A stretch of DNA of 64,000 bases from contig JAEQBH010005101.1 in the NCBI GenBank assembly GCA_016808115.1, positions 310,001 to 374,000 on the forward strand, in the 5' to 3' direction. This document shows, piece by piece, positions 45,973-57,960 of the stretch. Each line of letters begins with the position of its first letter. The first letter of the stretch is position 1. Origin of the DNA: Tetrastigma voinierianum (lineage: Eukaryota; Streptophyta; Magnoliopsida; Vitales; Vitaceae). Made by a program: the position numbers and the translations under genes. Under the pieces are notes generated by a model. That model did no database searches and was not told where the DNA came from. It saw only the letters and a list, made by a program, of their open reading frames with translations.

Positions 45973-45978
45973 AAAATA

Positions 45979-47039
45979 TGTTATGGTGGTTTTTTAATCT
46001 CACACGAAACATACAAAATATAATCACATAGTGAGATGTCATGAAATTAAAGCTCCAAACTGTAATGAATCAAGATCAAACTTCTAATCTGGGTATGTAG
46101 GTTCCTCGTTCTCTTGACAATCTCTGAATTAAAGAGAAAACGCACGAACGAAAACCGCATAAATTACTCAAAGAAAATTGCTGTGATTTCCCAAGTAATG
46201 AAATAACCTATAAAAGTTGATATAGGACTTGAATAATATTTGCAACTGGGATCGAAATTGCTTAAGTAAACATTGGATTCAATTTCAAGAAAAGTGTTAG
46301 ATTTCCTTAAAACTGATAACTACTAGAACTTGCAACTGTAATCGCCGAAATTGCTAGAGAAAATATTGGATTTCACCACGAATGAATGAAATAACACTTT
46401 TAGAAATTTTCCAGAAACTTGGCTACAAACTAGGAATTTAAATGCTGAAATTACTAAAAGCTTGTTGAAATTGTTGAAAGTTTGCTAAAAGTTAGGATTT
46501 GTTGATTGACATTAAGTCGAATGATTAATTGATTGTTTGATTGGTCGTCTGGTTGTCTTTTGCTTCATCTTTCTCTGCTTCTTTTATAGATGTAGAAAAC
46601 TTGCTACCCGAGTCTCCATTTCTCCCCTCTCTCCACTTTCTGAAGTAACTACTCATGTCTTTCATTAAGGAAGGTTGTTTCTCGAGAATTCCTCCACGTC
46701 TCCATTGGGTGAAACTCTCGATCTCCTTTCAAGATTTCTCTACACTCCACCATTATGACTTGTTCCCCAAGAATATTCCATATGTTAAATAACTACCCAC
46801 TTTGAGCAATTTGATAATGTTTTTGTTTGATTCTTCCAAAAATTTTTAAAAATTCATAAATATCCTTATACTCTTTCTATGAGTTTGTACAAATGGCTCT
46901 GACCCTCTCTTTTTGACTTTATTCACGTACATTCTCCAGGGGCATAACTCATTTACTAGATCAGGCCAAAATTCTTTAATTGAATGCAAACAAATATAAA
47001 ATAAAAGGGTATAAAGCTTAAAATTAAGTTTGGTTCTCA
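45979..47039 (-). repeat. 5' LTR of element E
   Basis: Minus strand runs from about TGAGAACCAAAC to ACCATAACA, roughly 1061 bp. The PBS-side end is firm; the other end is chosen at a TG start before a change to very AT-rich sequence and is uncertain. A minus-strand TATA box, CTATAAAAGAAGC, sits at about 46575-46588. No second copy was found in the window. Confidence 0.55.
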
Positions 47040-47827
47040 TAAAGTATTAAAAATATTAAAATAAAGTCTTATTATATTTGATTTAAATGGTAGAAAGTAA
47101 AAGAAAATTTAATATTATAACCTAAGCAAAGAGTTTTAAAATTTTAAATTAGTCAATCTTATATATAATTGCAAAAAAAAATATAGTCTGATTTATGAGT
47201 TACTGTTAAAGTGATAATGCATTTTTCAAAGATAAGTCTATGATTTTTTTTTTCTTTTTTTGAAAAAAAATTTAAAAAGTTCATGATAATTTTAAAATAT
47301 ATAAATTTAATATGTTCTAATTTATTTTTTAAATGTATTGTGTAAAGGATGGCTGGATTTTATTTCCTCTGACAGACAGAGCATGGGAGAGCCAAACGAA
47401 ATCATTTTTAGTTTTTTTTTTTTTAAAGAAAAAATAATATTAATGATTCAACTGCAATGGGATGAATGATTCAGATATATAAAAATAATTTAAAATCATA
47501 TAAGATTAAATATCTAAAGTATCGTATCAATAAATCGATATAAAGTTTCACAAATTGGATGAATACAGACCATAATGCTAAGTGGATTTCAAGCCAAAAT
47601 AGTAATAACCATTATTTGATATTTTAGACTCATGCTGATCCACTTAATCACTCGAATCACCTTCAATACGTATAAAAAACACTCGTGGAATAAAGACGAC
47701 TTAACAACACAACGTGTGCGAACAACTCACGACAAACTAAACTTCAATAAAACGAATAATGATAACATAAAATAAAGATAAAACATAAACTTCTCGTGAA
47801 AATAAATCCATTTTATTAAGTAGTTAA

Positions 47828-47831
<4 letters not shown>

Positions 47832-47910
<79 letters not shown>
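47832..47910. repeat. (AT)n microsatellite
   Basis: About 79 bp of alternating A and T broken once by GAGA near 47865. Length is likely variable between individuals and hard to sequence accurately. Confidence 0.95.
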
Positions 47911-47912
<2 letters not shown>

Positions 47913-48260
47913 AGTTGATTTTAGTTAAAACGATAAAAAAAATCACTATTTTTTACTTGAAAGAAAATAGAGACTATATAAGAAATAAGATGTGTTATGT
48001 TTTTTATAACATTTAACAATTTTTAGCATTTGAAACAAAAGGAGAAATCATAATTTTTGTTTACATTTTTTTTAAATTATTTTTTATCTTGGGGCACAAA
48101 GAAAAAATATGGACAACATGAAGTGATTCGTTTCACTAAATTCAAAAAAACAAGGAATAAATTCAAAAGCTTTACCTGTGTTTGTTCAAGAAAGATCTAG
48201 AAAATCACTTTATTATTCCACCATCGCATCTCATAGTGGGAACCGGGAAGTGAGCCCACG

Positions 48261-48287
48261 CTTTTATACAGAACAGAGTCACGTGAC
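48261..48287 (-). promoter_or_regulatory. G-box and TATA-like pair
   Basis: GTCACGTGAC, a perfect extended G-box palindrome (48278-48287), lies next to CTTTTATA, which is TATAAAAG on the minus strand (48261-48268). No convincing transcript unit follows on the minus strand, and the 10-bp spacing is tight. Chance remains possible. Confidence 0.25.
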
Positions 48288-51200
48288 TTACATCACATGA
48301 AAAACACAGCCAAATGAAATTGGAGCATACAGTAAAAATAAGTGGAAAACACCTGACCAAAACATTCCTATAGTGTTTTTCTAAAAAAACAATAGTAAAA
48401 AATAGGAAACAAAAAAGTCCTTTAACTCTCTTTTTTCCCTTTCTCTGTCTTCTCATATTCATCTTAATCTTTGTAATGTTAAATAACAAGGAAGAGTATA
48501 TATTCTTCAATCATAAAAGTCCTCTCTCAAGAAAGTTTTGTTAATGGTAAACAACAAATAATTGATCACTCAACATCTTTAATAGATATCCCCAAAAGTT
48601 TTTAATAAAACAGCAATTATGAAATTTACATTTTAAGATGTTTATTTTTATTAGATTAAAAACTCCTCCAACTTAGTGTGTGGCCACTGAGGCCCACCCA
48701 CTAACTCAAATGAGATACAGAGAGAGAAAAAAATATTAAATGTTAAATTAAATTTAGAAAAAATAAAATAAAGAAGAATAAAAAAGAATGTCGATATTTA
48801 CTGAAGCTGGCATCACAAAAATCTAGATAGGGCATCACCATTTAGTTTTGAGCATCATAATGAGGAGGTCAGAGACAGGGTGGCCTGAACCTAACTTCCA
48901 AAAGGCAAAAGCATAAGGATATTATATGATATGATAGCATATAAACTATAATGAAGTTGGTGGCATCTTTTTCAGGGTGAGAGACAGGCCATCTATCTAA
49001 ATATAATGATGCATGAAAAATTGAGAGGAGAAAGAGCTTCTGACTACTAATGTTCTTCCCACTCATCCAATATCTGGGTGAAGATGGATGGATTTATAGA
49101 TTACATTGTGAAGAAGATCATACTCAAAAAGAGAACACAGATTCTCATTCTTTCTTAAAGAAAATACAAATTGGTGGTTTACATCTTTCAATTGATACAT
49201 ACATAGATAGATGGGGCTTTTAAAAAAGTAATTTGATTGTAGAATATGTTTTTCAAATAATATCTAAAGGATGAATCTATAAAAGTGTTCTTCGTTTACA
49301 TACGAATTGACTTTATATTACAATTCAATTTTATTTATCAGACACGAGGCTGGTATCAAGGTATTCAAAAATAATGCCACCGAAAAACTCAAATTTCAAT
49401 AAATAAAATCAATATAATTGCAGTTCTCATTCACATACGCAATGCTCAGACAGCATCAGGATTTCCAAATTTACTAATGTCATATTTTAAGATATAATTT
49501 AAGGAAACTATGTTTTTTTTTTTTTTTTTTTTAAGGAAGGGAAACTATGTTAGGATTCTCATTTTAATTTATTGGAAAAATCAGAATTAAAAGACCAGGT
49601 CAAATCTCCTGTAAAAATATTTTATAAATATTTCAATAAATCTTATATATGACTTCAATAAATCTTAGATAAAAGATTATACCTCATACATATGGTATAC
49701 CCAAGGTGCAAGGTTTAACGAGGTTGTATTTAATGTTTGTTGGAATCTTTATTAAATATTTTTTTCTTTTTATTAAATATTTTTAAACTAGGATTTTTAG
49801 GTCTTTAGTCATAAATTTTTCAAATAAATTGAAACTAAGATCCTAAAACATAGTTTTCTCTAATTTCAATATAAAATAATAAAATCGCTTTTAGAACAAG
49901 ATTTTAAAAATAAAAATAAAATAATGAAATGGCACATTCAAAATAATATTGTAATATAAAATAACGAAGTCGTGAACTAAAATAGCATAAGTATTTAAAA
50001 TAAGATTTGAAAACACAACTTTGGTCTAGTTGTTTTATTATTATATCCAAGACCACCTTTAAAATTGGAATTATTTTTTAAAAAATTATGGTATTTTGAA
50101 TTTTTTTTATTTTTCAACCTATGAAAGGATAATTCAAATCCCAACAAAGTGAAAAAACAAAGCAAGAAAAAAAAAAGGTAAAGAAAGCTATATATGACAG
50201 CTATGAAAGCAAAAAAGCCATAGATTTTGGTATTCCTAGTATCTATTAAAGATGGTTGTGGGATATGGGCATGCAGCCACTACTCCTACTACTTGCTTTG
50301 CTTTCCCTTTCATCAATGTTCCTAAAAATGCTTCTTTTCATTTATTTATTTTACTTTTCATGGTGAGGCCCAGTGGACACATTTTGCTCAGTGTTTGATG
50401 CTGTTCCTGACATGTTTTCTCAGACCTTCCTCTATTCGACTGTAAAGTGAGCGTCTCACCATTCATTCCATTTACCAAACCTTTTTCTTTTTTTAGGATA
50501 GATTTTCATTTTCTCTTTGTGGGCGGTCCACAACAACAATTTCTCCAAGTGTACTTTTCAAGTCCTTTAAATAAAATTAATTTAAATTTATTCCCAACTT
50601 GCGATTTAACTTGTTGATGGTCTCACTCAAGTGAAAAGGGGAAATGGGTATATGGGATGTTTTAAAGAACAATATAATATAATGGCAAGTAAATAATAGA
50701 TTTAAAAATTTCTTCTTTCCAAAATACCAGATAAATTTATTTAAAAAATAAGTTAAATTTCTTATGGTCAATAATTAAATATGCTAATTATCACTCTTGA
50801 TACCTAACTCAAATAATAAAAAGGTATGATGGACATACCAAATAATTAGGATCAAATCTTGAACAAGATGTAATATACAAAATAAATAAATATAAAAAAT
50901 GGTAATTTTCATAATTAAAATAGTACTTGTATAGTTATAATATAGCACTAATGGCTAAAAAGTATACAAAATTCAATTATTTTTAGATAAATATATGAAG
51001 CTTGGATTTTATAAAATTTTGCTTTTTTATTTATTTTTTCTTAATAGTAAGAAACATCATTCTATAACAAACAAAATCATGAATTTTCAAAACTAATTGG
51101 TTAATTCTTCACTTTTAGATCATATGTTTATAAATCATTAATGTTAGTCTTTAAACACATATTTTTCAAACAATTCATGATTCAAAAGATTTGCTTGAAT

Positions 51201-52452
51201 ACAAATAAAATCTATATTTTTTAAATAAAATATTAATATGCAATTTTTATTTATTTTTAAAATAAAAATAATTATATACATTTAAAAAAATTAATTAAGA
51301 AACTTTGAACTTAAAAGATGATATACGAGTTAAGCATCAGATAACATAATTTCTAAATATTTGTTTCAAATTTATTTAAAATGCAAGAAATAATAACTTT
51401 TATATAACCTATATAAATTTACGTATATTTATGAAGTACTTTCAAAATATTCAAGATTTAAAATATTAAGGAAATGTTTTACAAAGGAACAAAAAAACCA
51501 AAAATTATTATTTTGTATTGAAAAAAAGGAAATAATTGATTTACATTTTTACTTATCTTGTGTTTTCATTTGTTTCTAGAGGATTGTTTAAAAACTAATT
51601 TTAAAATATACAATAATTAAAAATAAAATATTAGATATAAAACATTATTGTTTAAATTATATTCCAATCAAAATAAGTTTAAAATTGTTCCAAAATATTT
51701 TATTCTAAAATTACAATATAATTTTTTAAAATTTATTTTTTTAAGTGCATGTTTGATTTTGCTCATAGTTTGTTTAAATATTACTAATAAAGTAATTGAT
51801 TAGAAGTAGTTGATTGAAAGTTAATTTACTCATATATACATGATTGAAGGTGAACAATCTTTTATGTATATAGGGAGTGAATAATAAAAATGGAATTTAT
51901 TATTTAAAGTTTAATCAGAGAAAAGTGTTCAATAGTTGTTCAAAATCTAATTAGCTACTTCATGAATCTTTATTAGAGTTTTTATCAATCAGTTTATAAA
52001 ATTTATTAGGTGAATCTGAATAAAAATCAATTATTTAATGAATTAAAATAGAAACAATAAATAAAAGTTATTATTTTTATTGGGTCTGGACAGAATTTGG
52101 GAACTATTACAATGGTATCATGCATAGCTCTATTTAGTTCAATGTTTCAATCCAGACACAAAGCATAGAAAAGGTCTCATGGTTCAGTTTTAATGCTGGA
52201 CAGCTTTATTACCTTGAAATTAAATTATAATAAAATATATACAAATCTATAAAACTTAAAAGATTAATTTTTTCTAAAAATGACAAAACAGTGATTTGTC
52301 AATGCTGTAAAGGTTGAAAACTTGGAAATTTTCTAGATAACAGACGATGAAACGAACCTCACCACTAGATTCAAGCCACTAAATCCAGCGCCAGACACCT
52401 CGCTAATTCCAGATACTTCCGAATTTTACGTTTTCAAGAATCGTAGTGTCGT

Positions 52453-52580
52453 GACACATGGCATGGGAATTTGGGTCAGAATGACAAGTGTACAGGACAC
52501 ATGGCAAGTTCCTGTGAGTGACACATGGCTTGCATGCAATTGAGACAAGTAGATGTAGGACACATGGCAGCTATGTGTCA
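52453..52580 (+). promoter_or_regulatory. GACACATGGC repeats in U3 of element C
   Basis: Four exact copies of GACACATGGC start at 52453, 52496, 52520 and 52559, with an inverted near copy (GCTATGTGTC) at 52570. They lie within 150 bp upstream of the TATA box. The 3' LTR keeps altered copies around 59650-59745. I infer promoter elements. Confidence 0.6.
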
Positions 52581-54338
52581 AATGCATACAATTGAGAATC
52601 ATGTATAAATGGGAGATGCAAGCCTGCAGAGATAAGAACGAAAAGGAAAGGAGAAGGGAAAAGAAAGAAAATAATAAAAAGAAGAGAGAGAGGAGAGGGA
52701 GAGGAAAGGGAGAGAGAAAGAGGGAGAAAAGGAATCGAGGTTCTTCCTAACTCGCATGCTCCAACTTGAACTCATTGGACCAAGAAGCAAAGTCCGATAT
52801 TCAACACGATGGCTACGCTCCAAGAGGTGTGTGGATTCTTCCTATTTCGCTTATTTCTATCCTTCAAAGCATTGTTTCAATGATTGGGATCTCGTCAGAC
52901 TCCATGTTTATGGCATGGGACGTGTTTGTATTTCGCTTAAAGGGTTGCTTCCGAGACGAATTCCGAAGAACACATGGTACGGTGCATCGCTAAAATGCCC
53001 ATGCACGCTGTAGTGTGGAAGCCACGTAATTGCATGGCTCCTGCAACTCTTAGGCACACTATTGCATGGGATTGGTGCAATAGCGTGGCCCCTATTGCAC
53101 TACAACTTTGAACGACTATATCTTTCTCATCTGAACTTCGATTCGAGCGTTCTTAGACTCTATGAAAAGCTCTTTGAGTCTAAAATCTAGCTATATGCCA
53201 GTGATTGACATGTGGTGCTCACCACATAAATCTTAATTTGTATATACCAAGTGTACTAATTGCATTGAATTCTACGCTTGCTTTTGATGAAATATGGGTA
53301 TGTGTATTAATGTATTGACATTTGATGTGTGCTTGTTTTGGGAATTATATACATATTGATATGATTATCCATGATGCATGGTGAATTGCAAGTGAGTTTA
53401 GTCATTCATATGGTACCCATTACATATGTGCTATGAAATTAACTTAAATGGTGTAGTTACCTTGTATATGCACAGAACATCGTATTAAAAGAGTGTGAGT
53501 GCATGGTTATGATCTATCATCATACTTGGTGATTGATGGGTAGGCTCAGAACCATTAGACGATGTCTAATAGAGTCGCATGGTTTTATACACGGAAAATG
53601 AAATATGTGTTGGGTGATAGCAAGTAGGGATAGATACCCTCAAAATGAAAGACCTAGTATTTTCGGGTTATACATATGCTCTAACCTGAAACCCGTGAAA
53701 GTGTAGGGGAAGGCTTTTACGAAGTCCTGTGGTGAGACCTCAGTAATTGCTGTTCATAAAAGACACATGGCCTTTGTAGCAAATGGTCATTCAATATGAC
53801 AGATTCCAAAGTTTCAGAGTTTCAAGAAATAACTTTTGATTTTAGGACATTCGATGTTATTTATCAATGACGGTTTTATCATGCATGGACATCAAGTGTT
53901 AGAGAAGAGTCGTGATTGACTTGAAGTTTATTACTCATCGACATCACATTGAGTAATGGAGGCCTGAGCGACCAAGAGACACAGGTACATGAGATTGAGT
54001 CTTATCTTTGATGGATGGCATGACATTCAAGATTCTATAGGTGAAACATGGCTGATGTCTACTGGGATGTAAGTGTGAATTACGAACATGACCATTGCAC
54101 GTGCACTTAGCCCGTGGAGTAGCCTCTATAGAATATGCCTATTAGGCGTGGCTCATCTTGCGGAAAATATTTCGTGTAGTACTCCAGTTACAAGGATCTG
54201 TGCCTCATTAGGAGGTCGTAGTAGCACGTAAAGCCAACATATGCTTTTATAATTTTTTTGTAAAATATGTTATGCTAAATAGCTTGATGTATTTTGTGCA
54301 AATAATTGTACTTAAAAAAAATGTGTGAACCTGCTTTA

Positions 54339-54340
<2 letters not shown>

Positions 54341-54374
<34 letters not shown>
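54341..54374. repeat. (GT)17 microsatellite in 5' LTR of C
   Basis: Seventeen GT units. At the matching place the 3' LTR has an (AT)n tract (61497-61524). Confidence 0.95.
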
Positions 54375-54376
<2 letters not shown>

Positions 54377-54522
54377 CCTACTGCTCTTAAAAGAAACATG
54401 GGTAAATTAGACCAAGTGGTCAAGGGACACAGCCGTGTAGTGGCTCAAGTTAACCAATAAACACAAGTATTCCTACGGTTGACAATCGTCAACTAATTTC
54501 TAAGTTTTGGGGGTGTCACACT

Positions 54523-54534
54523 TGGTATCGTAGT
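54523..54534 (+). other. Primer binding site of element C
   Basis: TGGTATCGTAGT, beginning 2 bp after the LTR end. The first seven bases match TGGTATCAGAGC, complementary to plant initiator tRNA-Met and usual in chromoviruses; the rest has mutated. Confidence 0.7.
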
Positions 54535-54837
54535 TTTAGGTATAATGATTACCTAGTATTTAATGGGCATACTGGGGTCTAGATTATTTGTATTCATCAG
54601 CATTTCATATTTTGTGCCCTAATATACATCATTTATATAAAGTTAAACATATATATATGGTAAAAGTATACTGGGAAAAAATGAAACACTTAGTGGTTAG
54701 AAACATAACCTCGAGGTTCGAAGAGAATGGAACAAGATAGTCAGATCTTAAAGTGCCATTAGTGGTTGGCACAAGCACTACTAGTTAGACAAGGAGAGAA
54801 ATCAAGTTTAAATTTTATTACTATCATTCATAGGTAG

Positions 54838-55830
54838 ATGGCTAGTCGAGGAAGAGGACACGAGGCGCGTGGGTCATAAACAACCCACCCACCACCGGGC
54901 CTTTGACCAATAAGACTTCATAGAGGCTATTGGTGCTTCGACTACTACTATTGCACAGGTGAATGCTATGGCTGCCACCACTGCACAAGCTAGTGCAACT
55001 AGGAGTTAGGGAGGATCAAGTAACCTTTAGAGGTTTAATGTTGTAATCTCATCCCCTCTAACCTTCGTGGGACAGTAACTGGCTGGTAGCCAATCAATGG
55101 TTTCTGGGCTGGAAAATTTATGGAAGCTATGGAAATCACCCAATGCCACTTAGGATAAAGCCAGAGACCTAAAATCTAGAGGGCAAATCCCAAGTGTGGT
55201 GGGATCAATGAAGCCTCGAGGGTCTTGGAGGCAATGACATGGGAAGAGTTTCATGAGCTCTATGAGCATTTTTTCCAAAGATCCGCCGACATGAAAAAGC
55301 TCGAGTTTCTAAACAAATAAGGTGACAATGACAAGGCTTGAATACGTGGATAAGTTTATTGAATTATTCCATTTCATTGACGATCATGCGCCACGTCTTT
55401 GCTACGGCTAAAGTGAGAAAGTTCGAGGACGGTCCGAAATTGTCCATCCTAAAATCAGGACTTCCTACAGGACTTGGACTCGATGGTCAGGACAACTATG
55501 GCCATTGAGAGAGAAGTTGATGACGCACGAAACATCCGGATGCAAGTGTTAAAGATAAGAGGAAGGAGAGTCAACCTTTTTCTTCTTGCTCGAGGAAGAA
55601 GCAGAAGAATTCTACTCCATAAGGATTTCAAGAACAGTCGCATCCTAAGGCCCGCTGCATCGATCATCTCCAGGCGATCTTTTAGGCTTACAAATTGTCT
55701 GTAGTGGCAAGGGACATGTTTCATTGCCATCGCAGAGACACTCTCTGAGGCAAGATTGCCCCTGAGATGAATCCCAGTTACGGGACACCTGAACACACAT
55801 TAATACTGGACGTACACATACAGCTTGCTC
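54838..55830 (+). pseudogene. gag: gag of element C
   Basis: A start ATG at 54838 opens with MASRGRGHEARGS before a stop. The core at about 55150-55500 keeps SQVWWDQ, KVRKFEDGPKLSIL and, at 55474, DSMVRTTMAIEREVDDARNI, a block typical of Tekay-type gag. A CCHC-type zinc knuckle at about 55727-55780 is split by a frameshift: FHCHRR in one frame and RHSLRQDCP in another. At least five stops occur. Confidence 0.75.
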
Positions 55831-56540
55831 TCTCACTCCCACCTTAGGCCAGAGAGACGGCAGATCAACCGTAGAGACGTGATAAGGCCTACCACTTCAA
55901 ATAGCCAAATGGGCCAAGGCAGGGTCGAGGTCATATGCCACAAGGCCTACAAGCCGGACTTTAGGGATCTAAGGGCATGTTTACGCTATTACACTGCAGA
56001 CTGAGATTATAGACCAATCGGTTATTCAGGGTATGGTTCTACTCTCCCGCCTATGGGCAAGAGTATTGTTTGATTATGGTGCATCTCATTCCTTTATTAT
56101 TACAACATGTGAACAAATTAGCTTAAAGGTCTAAACCTTAAAAGAGTCATTACGAGTTCTCCCCTAAGAACTGGACAGAATTTATTAGATCTATCAGACT
56201 ATGAGCGAGGTCCTCGTGGATGCTACTCACCTGCGGACCTTAGGGTCATGGACATGTTAGGAGTTTGATGTCAATCCTGGGATGAACACACCGGCTTATA
56301 CATCGTGTCGTCATTGATCGCGGGATCGCAGCAGGGTTACCGCCACACACCTCTGGACGGTACGCGATATTTCAGGATACATGATGTTTTACCTAGACCG
56401 TGTCCAATTCTAGATGACACGGGGCAGTTGCAGGGTTAGCTGACAAGCCTTACCCTGGAGGACGAGGCGAGACAGGAGTTGGGTCTACCTAGGATATTTT
56501 GCGAGTATGAGGATGTTTTTCTGAGAATTGTACTGGATAC
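55831..56540 (+). pseudogene. PR: Protease domain of element C
   Basis: VIQGMVLLSRLWARVLFDYG is followed by ASHSFI at about 56021-56100. The active site reads D-Y-G-A-S where the family has D-S-G-A-S. The downstream half (56130-56540) is out of frame, with a GMDWL-like relic missing. A linker leads to RT. Confidence 0.72.
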
Positions 56541-57330
56541 TCTCTTCACAGGATGACTTCATTATTGAGTTACACCTTATATTATCGCCTATTTCTATGA
56601 CTCCGCATAGAATGACGCTTGCCGAGTTGCAGGAACTCAAGGTCCAATTATAGAATTGTCAGACGTGTTTTATTAGGACCGAGCACTTCACCCAGTATGC
56701 TTTGTTGTTTTCCAAGAAGAAGGATAAGACCCTTCGGCTTGCATAGATTATCTAAGAATTCTTAATAGGTTACTTATCAAGAATAGGTACTCTTTAACAG
56801 GATAGATTGACTGAGCAGAACAACTAAGAGGGGCACCGGTCTATTCAAAGATAGATCTCCACACTGGTTATCATCAGTTGAGAGTTAAGAAGGTAGACAT
56901 CCCTAAGACGACATTTAGAACGTGATATGGGCACTTTGAGTTCACAGTGATGCCATTCAGGTTGACGAATGCTCCACCAGTATTCATGGATCTCATGCAT
57001 AGGGTATTCCAACCCTATTTAGATCGGTTTGTTGTGGTCTTCGTTAACGACATCTTGATCTACTCCAAATCTGAGGATCAGCCTGAGTATTGTTCAGGAT
57101 TAAGAGACCATCAGGCGCCAACTAACAAATGAATTCACACTAAGGTGAGATTCTGTCACTCGGGTCATGTGGTATTTCGCTTCAGGTGTCCTGTTGATCT
57201 GAAAAGGTTGAGGCGGTTATAAGTTGGGAGAGACTGAAGTCAATCTTCGAGATACGCAGTTTCTTAGGATTGGTAGGGTATTATAGGAGGTTTATTGAGG
57301 ACTTCTCCCGACTAGCTGCGCATATGAAGA
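56541..57330 (+). pseudogene. RT: Reverse transcriptase of element C
   Basis: Motifs: PISMTPHRMTLAELQELKVQ from about 56586, [20 protein letters not shown] near 56853, [20 protein letters not shown] from 56931, and [14 protein letters not shown] at 57035-57080. The catalytic F-x-D-D box reads V-N-D, so the first Asp is Asn. FLGLVGYYRRF-like residues near 57260 close the domain. Many frameshifts. Confidence 0.83.
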
Positions 57331-57960
57331 AATTAACCCCGAAAGAAGGTCATGTTTATGGTCGACTTCGTGGAGAGGGCATTCTAGGAATTGAAAGGAG
57401 GCTTACTTTAACCCTATTCTCGCTATCTTAGAGAGGAACAAAGGCAGATTAGTACCATCAGATGCCTCGAAAGACAGATTGAATGTGTTTTGATGCAACT
57501 ATATATTAGGCTTATGTTTCGACGCTTAAAAAATCACTATAGAATTACCACCCATGATATGGAGTTGGCGGCCATTGTCTTAGCTTCTCAAGATGCAGCT
57601 ACTCATTTCTCAGGAGTGGTGAGGTTCGAGGTGTTTTCATAAACTACAAAAGTCTTAAATACATCTTACCCAATGGACCTTCAATATCAGCAAAGACACG
57701 TGGATGGAGTATTTTGAGAACTATGACTTCACTTTACGTTGGCTCATCCAAGAGAAAATATGCGGTCGGCGCCAACAGAAGCCCCGGGAGTATCATAGTA
57801 TGGAAGCAATCAGGAGTGGCAATGGGCTGAGATACTGTGACATTGGGGCCGCATTATGGGACTGAAGCTTAGGGTGTTTCTCAGCCTGTGGCTACGCCTT
57901 CCCTACCGAGCAGAGTGACTAAGTCCTAGAGGAAGGATACAGAGATAGCATCCATCAGGG
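57331..57960 (+). pseudogene. RH: RNase H domain of element C
   Basis: Recognisable parts: a DASK-like block near 57462, THDMELAAIVLASQDAATHF from about 57550 with its Glu, EVFS and a KSLKYI-like shifted block near 57640, and ENYDFTL near 57716. The remaining part up to 57960 is a linker to integrase with several stops. Confidence 0.7.

Larger units (their letters stand above)
14272..47039 (-). mobile_element. Element E: Tat-lineage Ty3/gypsy retrotransposon, interrupted by B and D
   Basis: Reading right to left: LTR 45979-47039, PBS 45954-45972, gag 44051-44960, PR/linker, RT 41272-41990, RNase H, IN 40309-40830, then IN pieces at 33742-33859 and 14272-14660. D is inserted with a perfect CTTCC duplication, and B with AAAAT/AGAAC. 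Element A occupies the next position, so E is the oldest layer. The 3' LTR of E was not found in the window. Confidence 0.8.
47040..52247. other. AT-rich sequence without recognisable genes
   Basis: Over 5 kb of low-GC DNA with short, random-looking frames on both strands. It has poly-A/T runs (for example 49513-49532, twenty T), a long AT microsatellite and no conserved protein motif. It may be host intergenic DNA outside the nested block. Slightly more complex, GC-normal patches lie at 48180-48310 and 50210-50560; either could be an old regulatory or mobile fragment. Confidence 0.5.
52248..54520 (+). repeat. 5' LTR of element C
   Basis: About 2273 bp ending GGGGGTGTCACA. The left end is set by alignment with the 3' copy and is approximate. 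Contains direct repeats upstream of a TATA box (TATAAATG, 52604-52611), a purine-rich transcript leader (52640-52740), and a (GT)17 tract. Collinear with 59436-61883. Confidence 0.82.

Noticed and set aside
48205..48510. 101-codon minus-strand ORF
   Set aside because: No recognisable motif, and the G-box/TATA pair lies inside it rather than upstream.
52113..52128. PBS-like TGGTATCATGCATAGC left of element C
   Set aside because: No LTR pair, polypurine tract or gag-like sequence near it; a 10-base partial match is expected by chance in AT-rich DNA of this length.
55455..55842. Overlapping minus-strand ORFs in element C
   Set aside because: They are antisense to the better supported gag block and match no family.
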